Shown: positions 1 to 9,288 of the stretch, piece by piece
How positions within the stretch are numbered: the first letter of the stretch is position 1
Layout of the letters: every line of letters begins with the position of its first letter
Assembly: GCF_001435295.1 (NCBI RefSeq)
Contig: NZ_CM003594.1
Location: 2,108,001 to 2,172,000 of the forward strand
Direction: 5' to 3'
From: Psychrobacter sp. P11F6
Lineage (GTDB): Bacteria > Pseudomonadota > Gammaproteobacteria > Pseudomonadales > Moraxellaceae
DNA: 64,000 nt
Position numbers and translations under genes: made by a program
The notes under the pieces: generated by a model
What the model was told of the DNA's origin: nothing
Seen by the model: the letters and a program-made list of their open reading frames with translations, nothing else
Databases searched by the model: none

Positions 1-131
1 CTTGAAGTGCCTGATAAGACCTGAATTTAAAAAGTTTGATTTCCTTTGTAAGTTTATTCAATAAGCCTGGCCAACCTTAATCACACGATATAAATAACAT
101 TCTATTTAACAAAATTTAAAAGGATAAAAAT

Positions 132-749
132 ATGCCGCAATCCAATTCAGCCAACCTACAACAAGCTTTCACTAAACGTCGGTCCATTTATGCTTTAGGT
201 GGCAACTTACCAGTAAAATCACAAGCAATTATTGATATTGCTGAGCGCACAATACTAAATACCCCTTCAGCCTTCAATTCACAGACGACACGTCTGGTAG
301 TGTTGTTTGGTAAGCAGCATAAGCAGCTATGGGATATCACTGAAACCCATTTACGTAAGGCGGTTGGCAGTAACGACTTTTCAGGTAGTAAACAAAAAAT
401 GGATGGTTTTCGTGCGGCTGTGGGTACAGTTATGTTTTACGAAGATAAGGAGGTTATACAATCGTTGCAAGATAAGTTTGAGCTATATGCTGATAGATTT
501 CCTATTTGGGCGCAGCAAACCTCAGCAATGCATCAATATGCTATGTGGCTAGAATTAAGTGCTTTAAATATTGGTGCAAATCTTCAGCATTATAATCCAC
601 TAATCAATAATGATATTGCATCAGCTTTTTCAATTCCTAAGCAGTGGGAACTGGTTGCTCAAATGCCATTTGGTAACATCGTTGAGCCAGCTGGCGAAAA
701 AACCTATCAGTCAGCCAGTGAACGTATCAGAGTGTTTGGACTGCAGTAA
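132..749 (+). CDS. Nitroreductase-like flavoprotein (Frm2/Hbn1-type)
   Basis: The 205-residue protein resembles the small single-domain nitroreductase-like proteins of the YdgI/fungal Frm2 group, which bind FMN and use NAD(P)H. The visible pattern is an N-terminal KRRSIYALG segment followed by a helix rich in small residues, then a central LVVLFGKQHKQLW strand-turn, and a C-terminal region with QMPFGNIVEPAGEK. That last stretch is typical of the family, in which 'MPFG...P..K' closes the flavin site. The ATG at 132 is preceded by AAAAGGAT. It stands alone: about 225 bases separate it from the next gene. The physiological substrate cannot be told from sequence; stress or redox functions are reported for relatives. 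The general family call is fairly secure, the function is not. Confidence 0.75.
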   Translation: MPQSNSANLQQAFTKRRSIYALGGNLPVKSQAIIDIAERTILNTPSAFNSQTTRLVVLFGKQHKQLWDITETHLRKAVGSNDFSGSKQKMDGFRAAVGTVMFYEDKEVIQSLQDKFELYADRFPIWAQQTSAMHQYAMWLELSALNIGANLQHYNPLINNDIASAFSIPKQWELVAQMPFGNIVEPAGEKTYQSASERIRVFGLQ

Positions 750-974
750 CAAGGCCTTGATGCTAATGTCAGTATGTTTGGACATTATAAAGTCAGATTT
801 TCTCGAATATATACAGTAGACAGAGCCCTTAATTTTTACGATTTTTTAGATCTAAAATGCTAGCGTATATTTGATTATTGCTTGGCACTACTGCAAAAGA
901 CAACCAATTAAAGTTGTGATGCTGCATCGACTCATAACTAAAAAAGACACATAGCCAATAGTGTGAGGTAGGAA

Positions 975-2138
975 ATGAATAAGTTTAGTCATAACCAATG
1001 GATACTAGTCACCATAATAATACTCGTAGGTCTTAATCTTAGGCCTATTATGGCCTCCATATCTCCAATCATACCCGTTTTAGCAAACGATATAGGAATA
1101 AATAATCAAACTGCTGGACTATTGACTACTTTGCCAGTTGCAATGATGGGCTGCTTTGCGCTTTTAGGTCCCAGAATTCAATCTAGAGTAAGCGAGTATA
1201 TAGGTATATTAGTTGGATTGTTGGCGATAGCACTTTCTTGTGGCTACCGATTTTTTGCTGACTCTACATTACTTCTACTACTGACTTCTCTCATTGGAGG
1301 TATTGGTATAGCAATCATTCAAACTCTAATGCCCGCCTATTTAAAAAGAATTGCGCCAGACAATGCTAGTGTTTTTATGGGGTTATTTACAACAGGTATT
1401 ATGGCGGGGGCTGCAATATCAGCTGCTACAACCTCTCCTTTAGAAGGAGTATTTGGCTGGAATATCGCTTTATCAATTATGGCTATCCCTGCTATATTGG
1501 CAATTATACTGTTTTTCTCTGGTATGCCACATATCAAGAGCAGTAGAAACGGTTATTTGCCTCTACCTATAAAGTCTAAAAATGCATGGCTGTTAATGCT
1601 TTTCTTTGGCATAGGAACAGGCGCATACACATTGGTTCTAGCTTGGTTGCCACTAAATTACACCCAGCTTGGGTGGAGTAGAGATGCTTCTGGCGCTTTA
1701 TTAAGTATTTTAACAATGGCAGAAGTAATTTCTGGCATCTTAATTTCTATATTTATCAAAAAATTCAACGATCGCCGAAAGCCATTATTTGTCACTCTAT
1801 CGCTCATATTAGTTGGTTTAATATTGCTTATCTATATCCCCTCAAAGCTTGCATTTTTAACCGTTATAATTTTAGGGTTAGGGATTGGTGCTTTATTTCC
1901 TTTATCTTTAATCATAGCGCTTGATTACGCCTCTAACGCTAAGCAAGCCGTGACTTTATTAGCTTTTGTGCAAGGTGGTGGATACTTAATTGCTTCAGTA
2001 TTCCCGTTCATGGCAGGTGTTTTAATTGATGCTTCAAGTGAGTTAACGGGAGCATGGATTGGAATGATTATTGGGGTTTTACTGTTATTCACTATTTGTA
2101 ATAAATTCTCTCCACGAGATTTTGTGGTTCGTTATTAG
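975..2138 (+). CDS. MFS transporter, CynX/NimT family
   Basis: This 387-residue inner-membrane protein has about twelve hydrophobic segments and the NLRP motif near residue 20 that marks the cyanate/nitroimidazole (CynX/NimT/YeaN) branch of the major facilitator superfamily. It shares layout and local motifs with the second CynX-like protein at 28760-29971 (for example a 'W-LP-Y-Q-LGWS' stretch near the middle), so the two are paralogues. A strong AGGTAGGAA ribosome-binding site precedes the ATG. No cyanase lies next to this copy, so cyanate export is not implied. Members of this family also export 2-nitroimidazole and other small compounds. Substrate unknown; the family assignment is solid. 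Confidence 0.8.
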   Translation: MNKFSHNQWILVTIIILVGLNLRPIMASISPIIPVLANDIGINNQTAGLLTTLPVAMMGCFALLGPRIQSRVSEYIGILVGLLAIALSCGYRFFADSTLLLLLTSLIGGIGIAIIQTLMPAYLKRIAPDNASVFMGLFTTGIMAGAAISAATTSPLEGVFGWNIALSIMAIPAILAIILFFSGMPHIKSSRNGYLPLPIKSKNAWLLMLFFGIGTGAYTLVLAWLPLNYTQLGWSRDASGALLSILTMAEVISGILISIFIKKFNDRRKPLFVTLSLILVGLILLIYIPSKLAFLTVIILGLGIGALFPLSLIIALDYASNAKQAVTLLAFVQGGGYLIASVFPFMAGVLIDASSELTGAWIGMIIGVLLLFTICNKFSPRDFVVRY

Positions 2139-2653
2139 TATACTTTAAGATAAAAGTGGGAACTAAAAGAAAGGATATATTCTAATTATGGACACCAATT
2201 TATTTGAGCTATGCTCAAGGTATTATATCTAGCCAAACCTTCATAGTAATCGTCTAACCAACTGAACTTAAAAGGTACTATGGTCTTACCAGTTCTATCT
2301 ATGACGCCATACTTATCATTTTTACTGACGACTATCCTACCGTCACTGAAATCGCCTACCGTTTGGTAAGCATAGGGTATGACCATTTTACCCGTTTTAT
2401 TCATGTAGCCATATTTACCGCTTTTGTAGACGGCAACCAAGCCTTATTTAAAGTCACGATAGTCAATAATCACCCCATAAAAAAGCGGTGCTTGATGTTC
2501 AACCGGTATGACTAGTTTGCCAGCTTCATTGATATAGCCTTGCATGTATAAATAGTCTTCGTAATCCTCAGCGCCATCGTAACCTTTGACCTTGCTCTTT
2601 TTCATTAATGAGACACGAGCCATGCCCTCAGAGGAATCACCTCAACTATAATA

Positions 2654-3511
2654 GGGCGTGTTGAACATTCAAAGTTTCAACCAAAGATAAGCACAAGCGA
2701 GAGCCACCGTATTCTCATAACTTTGCTTGAGCTTATCAAATCTAGTTGCAACCGCCCTGTAGTTTTTTAACTTAGCAAAAGCATTTTCTACTAAGTGTCG
2801 AGCCTTGTACAAGTGCCAGTCCATATGGTTATTGGTGGACTTAGTATTCTGTTTTCGAGGAATATTATTGAAGCAACCTGCTCGTTCAATATGCGCTCGC
2901 AGTGGATCAGAATCATAGCCCTTATCGGCACATAGTATGTCTGTACTACTTAAATTAATCTCATCAATTAAGTCTGGAGCCACCTTTACATCGTGAGTCG
3001 TGCCATCTGATAGGATAAAAGTAATAGGGTTGCCATGAGCATCAACTGCTAAATGAATCTTGGTTGCGCGTCCTGCCACACTTTTACTAATGGCTTGTTC
3101 CACCTCATTGCTACCATTACTGTGCTGATGTGCTTTAATGTGTGTGCCATCGATAAACACCCATTCACAGTCTGAGTCTTTAGTTAATAAAGCGAACAGT
3201 GCAATCAGTTTATTGCTACGAAACCAGCGCTGATAAGCCTTGTAGACGGTATTAGGCTTACCAAAGTAAGGTGGCAGATCACGCCAAGGACAGCCAACAC
3301 GCATCCGATATAATACGCCTTCAAAGGTTTGTCTAAGATTCCCTTTGTCATAGATATTAAGTTCTAGTAATATAGGTCTTAGTCTTGTCCAGTGTTGATC
3401 TTTGAGCATTGTACGAGGCATAGCAAACGATGTCTTTTTTGTGTGAGAACTTAAAGACTAACCGTTTGCTATTTTTTTGCTACTATTTTATTCCCAATGT
3501 TCAACACGCCC
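2654..3511 (-). mobile_element. IS5-family insertion sequence, complete
   Basis: This 858-bp element is bounded by 16-bp perfect inverted repeats reading GGGCGTGTTGAACATT inwards from both ends (2654-2669 and the complement at 3496-3511). TA flanks both sides (2652-2653 and 3512-3513), consistent with a 2-bp target duplication. It holds one transposase gene spanning nearly the whole length. It inserted into the WG-repeat gene. Its GGGCGTGT terminus resembles the ends of the MITE family in this window, which begin GGGCGTGTCC. Confidence 0.9.
2669..3421 (-). CDS. IS5-family DDE transposase
   Basis: The 250-residue protein has an N-terminal DUF4096-type domain (residues 10-75, with WRDLPPYFGKPNTVY) and a DDE catalytic core. 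The candidate triad is visible: D91 in FIDGTH, D166 in CADKGYDSD and E212 in RHLVENAFAKLK. The length is normal for single-frame IS5 transposases and no frameshift is seen, so the element may still be active. Its start lies about 90 bases inside the right end of the element. It catalyses cut-and-paste movement of its own IS and could act on related ends. Confidence 0.92.
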   Translation of the reverse strand: MPRTMLKDQHWTRLRPILLELNIYDKGNLRQTFEGVLYRMRVGCPWRDLPPYFGKPNTVYKAYQRWFRSNKLIALFALLTKDSDCEWVFIDGTHIKAHQHSNGSNEVEQAISKSVAGRATKIHLAVDAHGNPITFILSDGTTHDVKVAPDLIDEINLSSTDILCADKGYDSDPLRAHIERAGCFNNIPRKQNTKSTNNHMDWHLYKARHLVENAFAKLKNYRAVATRFDKLKQSYENTVALACAYLWLKL

Positions 3512-3770
3512 TAGTTTGCAGGTACAAAAACCTTCCCATTATCATTTTTATAGCCACACTTAAAATCATTATTATTCTCTACCTCAAAACTCTGCAATGC
3601 GGCTACAGCAGGTAATATCGCAAATACGCCACAGAGACCTAAAACCAGTGACGTTTTTTTATTATATATTTTCATCTTAATCTCGGTTATAAGGTGTGGA
3701 AACGATATAGCATTGATAAAAACTGGCCTATATAACACTGCTACTATGGGTATTAAATTTAGGGGTTCCT

Positions 3771-4100
3771 ATGTCACTCAAGCAATTAAAAGGGATGCCA
3801 CTGCTACATGATTCACACAACCATTGGCAACGTTTTCTTAACACGGCAGATAAGCTGTCAGGTGCAGTATTTAACCAAACCGCGCTGTCTTTAGATGCTG
3901 CTTTAGCAGGACAGGGAGTTGCGATTACTTGTCAGGCGTTCGTACAAGCTGATTTGTCTGCGGGGCGTTTGGTACAAGTTAGTAAGTTAGATTTAACTGT
4001 TGAGCCTGATTACTACCTTATTCGTAAACGCACATCAGTATCACGACCTGCTGTAGATGCGGTATGGGAGTGGTTTATTGAAAACTTGGTTATTGGTTGA
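3771..4100 (+). pseudogene. LysR-family regulator, C-terminal fragment
   Basis: The 109 residues match only the last third of a GcvA-like LysR regulator: the effector-binding lobe with 'ALSLDAALAGQGVAI' and the closing 'AVWEWFIENL' helix. The N-terminal helix-turn-helix and the first effector lobe (about 190 residues) are absent upstream. A GGGG-rich sequence happens to precede the ATG, so the fragment may be translated but cannot bind DNA. It lies in a short zone of gene remnants (3771-4600) next to the IS insertion, which suggests deletion-driven decay. Confidence 0.75.
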
Positions 4101-4489
4101 TTAGTCTGTAATAGCTATATCCCAAGGAAACCAGCTACTTCACCCTTCAAACCTATTAACATACCACTTATAACAGACTGGTATAATGGAACCACTTATA
4201 ACTGAACAGCACCAGTACCGTCGAAGACCCGATATATCTAGCTGCCTTGCAGTCAGTGAAACATTGCTGTTGTTGCCTTCTATTTATTTAACAGCTTCAG
4301 CTTTGGAAACTGTACTATAGACTCTGGTTTTCTTAGTCATGATAAACTCCTCATAGAGTCGTTAGTTTACCAACTTCTTCTCCAAGATTTCTTCAGCATA
4401 GCTCACCAGCACCACTGAGTATTTCTTTGGACTCTTGCACTCATAAAAGCTAGTCTACTATCTATACTAGCATCACATTGCTGTATGCC
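4101..4489. other. Gap with remnants only
   Basis: No intact gene is visible between the LysR fragment and the Tat-signal fragment. The only recognisable trace is the short IS3 OrfA-like start at 4284-4340. The rest shows no clear coding pattern or terminator. Confidence 0.5.
4284..4340 (-). pseudogene. Possible IS3-family OrfA remnant (first 18 codons)
   Basis: A good GAGGAG ribosome-binding site precedes an ATG at 4340 and the peptide MTKKTRVYSTVSKAEAVK, then a stop. This resembles the usual start of IS3-family OrfA proteins (MTKKTRR-YS--FKAEAVKL) with substitutions. Nothing downstream continues the helix-turn-helix domain. It is best read as a decayed end of an insertion sequence. The match is short, so confidence is limited. 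Confidence 0.4.
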
Positions 4490-4600
4490 TTAATAGTCAT
4501 GTAAACTACAATTGAGCAGAGCCGATGCAGTGCTACTCATACTCATTGCACTGATCGCTAAAGATCCTGAACCAATTTCGAGGAAACTTCGTCTATCCAT
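4490..4600 (-). pseudogene. Tat signal peptide fragment
   Basis: A strong AAGGAG site precedes ATG 4600 and a 36-residue peptide that starts MDRRSFLEIGSGSLAISAMS. The RRSFL motif followed by a hydrophobic stretch and an A-x-A-like site is a twin-arginine export signal. The frame stops after STASALLNCSLHDY, so no mature protein remains. The passenger enzyme is not identifiable. This is another sign of deletion in the 3.7-4.7 kb zone. Confidence 0.55.
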
Positions 4601-4697
4601 GACTATCTCCTTATTGTAATTTTGAAAATACAAATTTTTATTAGCATTATTTTTATTTGAATAAGTATGAGATTCAATAATAAGATACACCTACTCC

Positions 4698-5828
4698 TTA
4701 AGACGTTCGCCAATACACCTTCATAACCATATCTTGGCGAGATAAATCAAACTTAGTTTTTAATTGGCGCCTTAATATTTTGGCATCAGCTGCGCTAAGC
4801 GCGCCCCAAACCTTCTCTATAAGAATAGAGCCGTCTTCTAAACGTGTATCTATAGCTGAGACAATAGCATCAGGAAGATCAATAGAAGGTGCATTCAAAA
4901 TATGCACTATATTGTCTTGTTTAAAACTATTTATCTCTGCCAATGTCTGACTTAATTCGATCTCTTGTAGATAAGACAGCTCTGCACCATCATTCGTCAT
5001 GACAATGACGATTGGCGCTATCGGATTTTGCCAGTTTTCTAATAAATTAGCGACTGTCGGCATAGATGTTTCGTCGCACAGAAGCAGGCACTGACCATCA
5101 TTTAAATGCGCAATCCTTTCTGGATAATCGCGTACACTTTTAAGCTGTGTTCCTGCTTGAACCGCTCTCGCCCAATTACCACCAGAGGTATCCCCATGAA
5201 TATAAATATCCACCCAACCCTGTATTTGCTGAGTTTCTGCATCTTGCCATGCTTTTCGCAAGGTATAGTAACGCTGTAATTTCTCCGAGGCGGCGGCAGA
5301 GTTATGACTAATTGATACGTCAGTATTCATTTCAAACAGATAGGCGTATCCTGCATGATTCAGTGGCGTATCAGCAGGTGCAGCGACTACCAATCGGAAC
5401 ATATTCGGGCTGGCGTAATAACCATCAATCACAGTGAAATAACGCTCTTGCTGTTTTATCGCGAGCTTGCCAAGTTTCTTTGAAGCCACTTGCAAAAGGT
5501 TAATATATTGCGACTTCAAAGTAATGGTTTCATCAATCACATTTTCAAATTCAATAAAAAACTGGCTGATGCCATCAGATAACATTTCTACTTTGTGATT
5601 TGGCAAAGCTTCTACATTTTGGACTGATGCTTCGAGCAATAATCCATTGCTATAAACCTCTGCTACCACAACTGCCATATCATTACTGAGCTTGGTGTCA
5701 GCAAATGCTTCTACAAACAGCGCCAATTCGTCTTGGTGTTCATCATTGACATGGTTCATGAACTTTATTTTAGCTACCATGGGTAATGGCATTTTGTCTG
5801 TATAATGTTGATCAAAAACTTGGGACAT
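4698..5828 (-). CDS. Siderophore-interacting protein (SIP) with N-terminal DUF2470-like domain
   Basis: The protein has two parts. Residues 1-110 resemble DUF2470 ('MNHVNDEHQDELALF'), a fold related to haem-utilisation proteins. From about residue 125 it becomes a SIP-family FAD-binding ferredoxin-reductase-like domain, with 'FRLVVAAPADTPLNHAGYAYLFEM', the 'IHGDTSGGNWA' motif and the closing VMKVYWRTS. SIPs release iron from ferric siderophores in the cytoplasm by NAD(P)H-dependent reduction. The ATG at 5828 is chosen because AAAGAG lies just before it and MSQVF is a normal start; a longer frame to 5876 exists. It is downstream of a dead receptor gene on the same strand, in a siderophore locus. 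Confidence 0.85.
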   Translation of the reverse strand: MSQVFDQHYTDKMPLPMVAKIKFMNHVNDEHQDELALFVEAFADTKLSNDMAVVVAEVYSNGLLLEASVQNVEALPNHKVEMLSDGISQFFIEFENVIDETITLKSQYINLLQVASKKLGKLAIKQQERYFTVIDGYYASPNMFRLVVAAPADTPLNHAGYAYLFEMNTDVSISHNSAAASEKLQRYYTLRKAWQDAETQQIQGWVDIYIHGDTSGGNWARAVQAGTQLKSVRDYPERIAHLNDGQCLLLCDETSMPTVANLLENWQNPIAPIVIVMTNDGAELSYLQEIELSQTLAEINSFKQDNIVHILNAPSIDLPDAIVSAIDTRLEDGSILIEKVWGALSAADAKILRRQLKTKFDLSRQDMVMKVYWRTS

Positions 5829-5940
5829 AATGCACTCTTTATAAAAAGTTGGTTTTATAAAAAAGACAAGGCGCATGATTCACTCAATCGCCTGATCCAT
5901 TAATATTGTGTGATAACAATACTTTTAACTAGAATCAAAA

Positions 5941-7164
5941 CTAGAACTTATAAGACAGCGACGCTTTTACTTCACGCTCATCACCTGGCATAGTAAAGGT
6001 ATTGAGTGAGCCGACGCGGACATAACGGTCTTTATTTAACAGGTTATAAACGTTTAATTGACCGGTATTGAGGTCTGTTTGATATCACTATCTAGATAGC
6101 TATAACCACCAGATACCTGCAACTTAGGTATAATGATAATCAGCCTCTCTATCAGAATAGCGAATACCGACACTTATGACACCAGCACTAGCCAGACGAT
6201 GCTCAAAATCAGCAAACACATCATGGCTCTGACTGTTAAAGTCGTTCCACTTAGCCCCATAAAAATCATTATTAGGTAGGGAGATTAAAGATTTATCAGC
6301 AAAGGTAGGCAGACCATTATTGGGGGTGATTTGTCGATCTTACATCAAATAACCCAGACCAAATTTACTGGTATCATTCAATTGCTTATCAACACTGACG
6401 TAGGCCGTACTGTTTTGATTGTCTTTACCACCGATGTCATCAACTACTGGATTGGAGCGCTGATTGTATTGCAGCCCCGTGCGACCAATGAGACTGTCAT
6501 CGGCGCTCAAGCTGCCCTGAAGACCAGCAGATACGCCATAGCCTTCTGGATTGCTAATATTGGCTTTACCATGCTTTCGAACCAAATTCACCACACCGCC
6601 CATCTCTGACGCTGAGTTAAACAAGCCAGAAGGTCCGCGCATAACCTCTACTCGGTCAAATGCGGCTAAGTTAGGCAAGGTGCCATTGATACTTGCCATG
6701 GGAGATGCGAGCTCATCAATACTATATTGATCATATTAATAACCACGAGAGTAAATAGATGAGCGCCCATCATCATCTTTCAGAACTCGTAAACCGGTCG
6801 TGCGCTTAGCAATTTGGTCTAACGTATCAAGATTTAAGTCATCAATTTTTGCTTGGGTGATCAAACTGATAGACTGGGGAATATTTTCTAGATAATCTGG
6901 TATCTTGGTACCGACCGTCGCGACATTGGCATTATATAAGTCATTATCTTCACTTGGATCAATGGCATATAAAGGGTTCACGGTTACCACAATCGTATCT
7001 AAAGTGGTACTAGGTAATGCATCAGCACTATCTTCTGATTCAGCCGCTATCGCTGGTAACGACATAAAGAGTAAAAATAATATAGAATAGCACAGCGGTG
7101 ACAGTCTAAAATGCGAGGATTGATTTGAGGTATTACGAACCACGTTAGTATTCCTTAAAGCCAT
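5941..7164 (-). pseudogene. TonB-dependent siderophore receptor, degraded
   Basis: The N-terminal part (from ATG 7164) has a signal peptide and plug domain, with 'IPQSISLITQAKIDDLNLDTLDQI' style sequence and an IYSRGY motif. It is cut by a TAA at 6736-6738. The same frame resumes as YDQYSIDEL...LAAFDRVEVMRGPSGLF and the plug end VVNLVRK. After about residue 260 the beta-barrel is mostly deleted, and only the last strand survives, ending in ASLSYKF at 5941. A normal receptor of this FpvA/FhuE-like type is around 700 residues; here about 1.2 kb remains. It was probably the cognate receptor of the neighbouring SIP and esterase. Confidence 0.85.
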
Positions 7165-7220
7165 AGTAGATAACCCATTGGGTTTGTTAATGGCTTTAAA
7201 AACAGATAGCTATTAAATAA

Positions 7221-7253
7221 AAACAACTCTAACTTCATCTAGTGAAGTCAGAG
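7221..7253 (-). terminator. Rho-independent terminator (minus strand)
   Basis: CTCTGACTTCA pairs with TGAAGTTAGAG around a five-base loop, with one mismatch, and is followed by TTGTTTTT on the minus strand. It sits directly downstream of the lipoprotein gene at 7282-8055. Confidence 0.65.
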
Positions 7254-7281
7254 CCTGCTCTTACCGGTTAGCACTCAACAA

Positions 7282-8055
7282 CTAAAATCCTCTAGCATTA
7301 TCACTAGTAGCGGTATAAAAGATATTGAAGGCACTATTAGCGCCAGTTTTGACAACTTTACCGTCTACCGTTGCACTGGCTTCGAAATTAACACCACCAC
7401 CTGCACTTTCACCGCTAGCAATGTTCGGCAAGGTCAGTGAATGCACGACCACTTTCTTATTGGTAATGGGTGTCTCTGCTTTGGTTAATTTTGTACCCCG
7501 TGGTTTGACCACTTCGCCCTCTGCAACGACTTTCGTTAAATCATCATAAATAATATCGAAATCTAATAATTGTGCCTGATCAAGTTTTGCTTGTCCGTTG
7601 ACAACAGGAATACCAACAAGAGACTTGCTGCCACGGTGAATCATGCGATTATCGATAACTTTACCATTATCTAGCTTTCTGGCTTCTACAGCGACTGAAT
7701 TGGTTCGAGCCATCAACATCACTTTATAACCTGGTACCGCAACTTTACCTTTTCCATCAAAAATATCTGCGACCAATTCTGGTGCATTTTTCGCTTTATT
7801 GATGACTACTCGAGCAGAGTTTTCAGAAACGGGATAGTCTTTGCCGTCAATCGTCAAATAACGACTATCGGCATAGTTGCTTTGCGTTTTCATGAGACCG
7901 TTGGTCACAGAATGAGAGGTAGATACAGGCGTTACGCTCGATGGTGACATCGTATTTTGACATCCTATAATCCCTAAAGATAACAGCGCAATAGATAAAA
8001 CTGAAAATTTAGATAATAGATTTTTGCTGAAACATGACTGAGTTGAACGCGACAT
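7282..8055 (-). CDS. Hypothetical lipoprotein in iron locus
   Basis: The 257-residue protein has a lipoprotein signal (hydrophobic core SVLSIALLSLGIIGC, lipidation Cys32) and a serine/threonine-rich linker. A predicted beta-rich domain of unknown family follows (YLTIDGKDYPVSENSARVVINK). I do not recognise the domain. A Fur-box-like sequence lies at 8113-8131, between this gene and the divergent IroE-like esterase, so both are probably iron-repressed. A terminator follows it, so it is probably monocistronic. A role in siderophore handling at the outer membrane is plausible from context only. Confidence 0.7.
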   Translation of the reverse strand: MSRSTQSCFSKNLLSKFSVLSIALLSLGIIGCQNTMSPSSVTPVSTSHSVTNGLMKTQSNYADSRYLTIDGKDYPVSENSARVVINKAKNAPELVADIFDGKGKVAVPGYKVMLMARTNSVAVEARKLDNGKVIDNRMIHRGSKSLVGIPVVNGQAKLDQAQLLDFDIIYDDLTKVVAEGEVVKPRGTKLTKAETPITNKKVVVHSLTLPNIASGESAGGGVNFEASATVDGKVVKTGANSAFNIFYTATSDNARGF

Positions 8056-8112
8056 AATTTAATCTCATAAGAAGGATTTTTGTGAAATGCAGAACTACTA
8101 GAAAAAAATTGT

Positions 8113-8131
8113 AATTGATAACGATTATCAT
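8113..8131. promoter_or_regulatory. Fur-box-like operator
   Basis: The 19 bases AATTGATAACGATTATCAT resemble the GATAATGATAATCATTATC Fur consensus, with opposed GATAA/TTATC hexamers. The site lies between the divergent lipoprotein (7282-8055) and esterase (8266-9288) starts, so it could repress both under iron sufficiency. Confidence 0.7.
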
Positions 8132-8265
8132 ATGTATTATTATTACGATAATGTAACTAGTTGTCAATCCTTATCAAGGATATAAAATACATTTGTTAAT
8201 TCTCTTACAGTTTTCATATAAGCAATACTATGCTCAAGGCTTTTTGAATATGATAAAGGATAGGT

Positions 8266-9288
8266 ATGTCAAAATTTCAGACAAAATTTGCAATTATAAC
8301 GATAACCATAGCAGGAGTAATGATGTCACCAAGCTATGCTAAACCTGACTTGACCAAGACAGTAGATATGAGCTTATTGCATGCCAAAGATACCGGATAT
8401 CGTTTCGTATATCATACCTTCATTAAACCTGCACCAGAACTACCCTCCTCTAGCGTAACAGATTCACAATTGAAAACGCTGAAAGCCTATGCAAAACCTC
8501 GTCATTATCAAGTATGGTTAGCTATTCCTGAGCAAACAACCGATCATCAACTCTCTAACAATTCTGTAAAAACTCCTAGTAAATTACTTTATATACTGGA
8601 TGGTAATGCGGCTATTGATCATTTAGATAAAGAAACGCTGCGCGCCTTATCCAAGTCTACGCCAAAAAAATCAGCGCCTGCTTTAGTCTTTATAGGTTAC
8701 CAAACACCTTATCGCTTCGATGTCGATGCCCGCGCCTACGACTATACCCCACCATTATTAGCCAACACTATAGATAACAGTGCGTTTACAGAAGAAGGTA
8801 TAGAGCGATTAAATGGTGGTGCAGAGCATTTTTATGGGCTGATAGAAAAAGAAATTAAGCCGTGGGTATATGAACAGTTGGGCGAGAAACCGAAGCAAGA
8901 AGCCATTTGGGGACACTCTTACGGTGGTTTGTTTGTATTGTATAATTTGTTCAAGCACCCTGAAGCTTATCAGCAGTACTTCAGTGCTGATCCTTCACTA
9001 TGGTGGCAAGATGGAGAGATGATTAACTATTGGCAAGCGTATCAAAACCTTCCTGAAGCGCAACTTGCAGATATATCCAATAATAAACACAAACAGATAC
9101 GACTCACTTTTGGTTACTCTGCAGAGCAAACCACTATGCCAGTAGTAGCGCCCGCTCTGATGAGTAAAAAAGAATTCGCCAAGGAAGTCTGTGACCACTT
9201 TGAGAAGAGTTGTAGTTATCAGTTTTACAATCAATCACACGGAGAAGTATTTACAACCTCTCTATTGGAGAGCTTAAAACGTTTCTAA
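8266..9288 (+). CDS. Periplasmic siderophore esterase, IroE/Fes-like alpha/beta hydrolase
   Basis: The 340-residue protein begins with a cleavable signal peptide (ending near SPSYA, residue 25). It then carries an esterase-D-type alpha/beta-hydrolase fold. The nucleophile elbow GHSYGG places Ser218, and it is followed by LFVLYNLFKHP and the SADPSLWW motif shared with IroE and Fes. His325 in NQSHGEVF is a likely catalytic histidine. Relatives hydrolyse the trilactone of enterobactin-type siderophores. Together with the FepA-like receptor in the same region this suggests use of catecholate siderophores. A GATAAAGGATAGGT stretch precedes the ATG. The Fur box upstream predicts iron repression. 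Confidence 0.8.
   Translation: MSKFQTKFAIITITIAGVMMSPSYAKPDLTKTVDMSLLHAKDTGYRFVYHTFIKPAPELPSSSVTDSQLKTLKAYAKPRHYQVWLAIPEQTTDHQLSNNSVKTPSKLLYILDGNAAIDHLDKETLRALSKSTPKKSAPALVFIGYQTPYRFDVDARAYDYTPPLLANTIDNSAFTEEGIERLNGGAEHFYGLIEKEIKPWVYEQLGEKPKQEAIWGHSYGGLFVLYNLFKHPEAYQQYFSADPSLWWQDGEMINYWQAYQNLPEAQLADISNNKHKQIRLTFGYSAEQTTMPVVAPALMSKKEFAKEVCDHFEKSCSYQFYNQSHGEVFTTSLLESLKRF

Larger units (their letters stand above)
2186..3675 (-). pseudogene. WG-repeat protein, interrupted by an IS and two stops
   Basis: The start (ATG at 3675) encodes a signal peptide (MKIYNKKTSLVLGLCGVFA) followed by the first degenerate repeat ending in KVFVPAN. The reading frame is then split by the IS at 2654-3511. Beyond it the same frame resumes as GDSSEGMARVS, then YINEAGKLVIP, KYGYMNKTGKMVIP and KYGVIDRTGKTIVP, which are classic WG repeats (G-[YF]-[IM]-[DN]-x-T-G-K-x-[VI]-[IV]-P). 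If the IS and one TA copy are removed, the frame is continuous, except for a TGA just past the junction and a TAA at 2444-2446 where the repeats predict GAA. WG-repeat proteins are secreted or periplasmic with poorly known roles. The gene is clearly dead; the remaining C-terminus is also short. Confidence 0.85.

Noticed and set aside
3430..3615. Plus-strand frame across the IS end
   Set aside because: It crosses the IS border and the target gene, so it cannot be an evolved gene.
6331..6609. Plus-strand 92-codon frame
   Set aside because: It lies opposite the receptor pseudogene, and its sequence is explained by the other strand.
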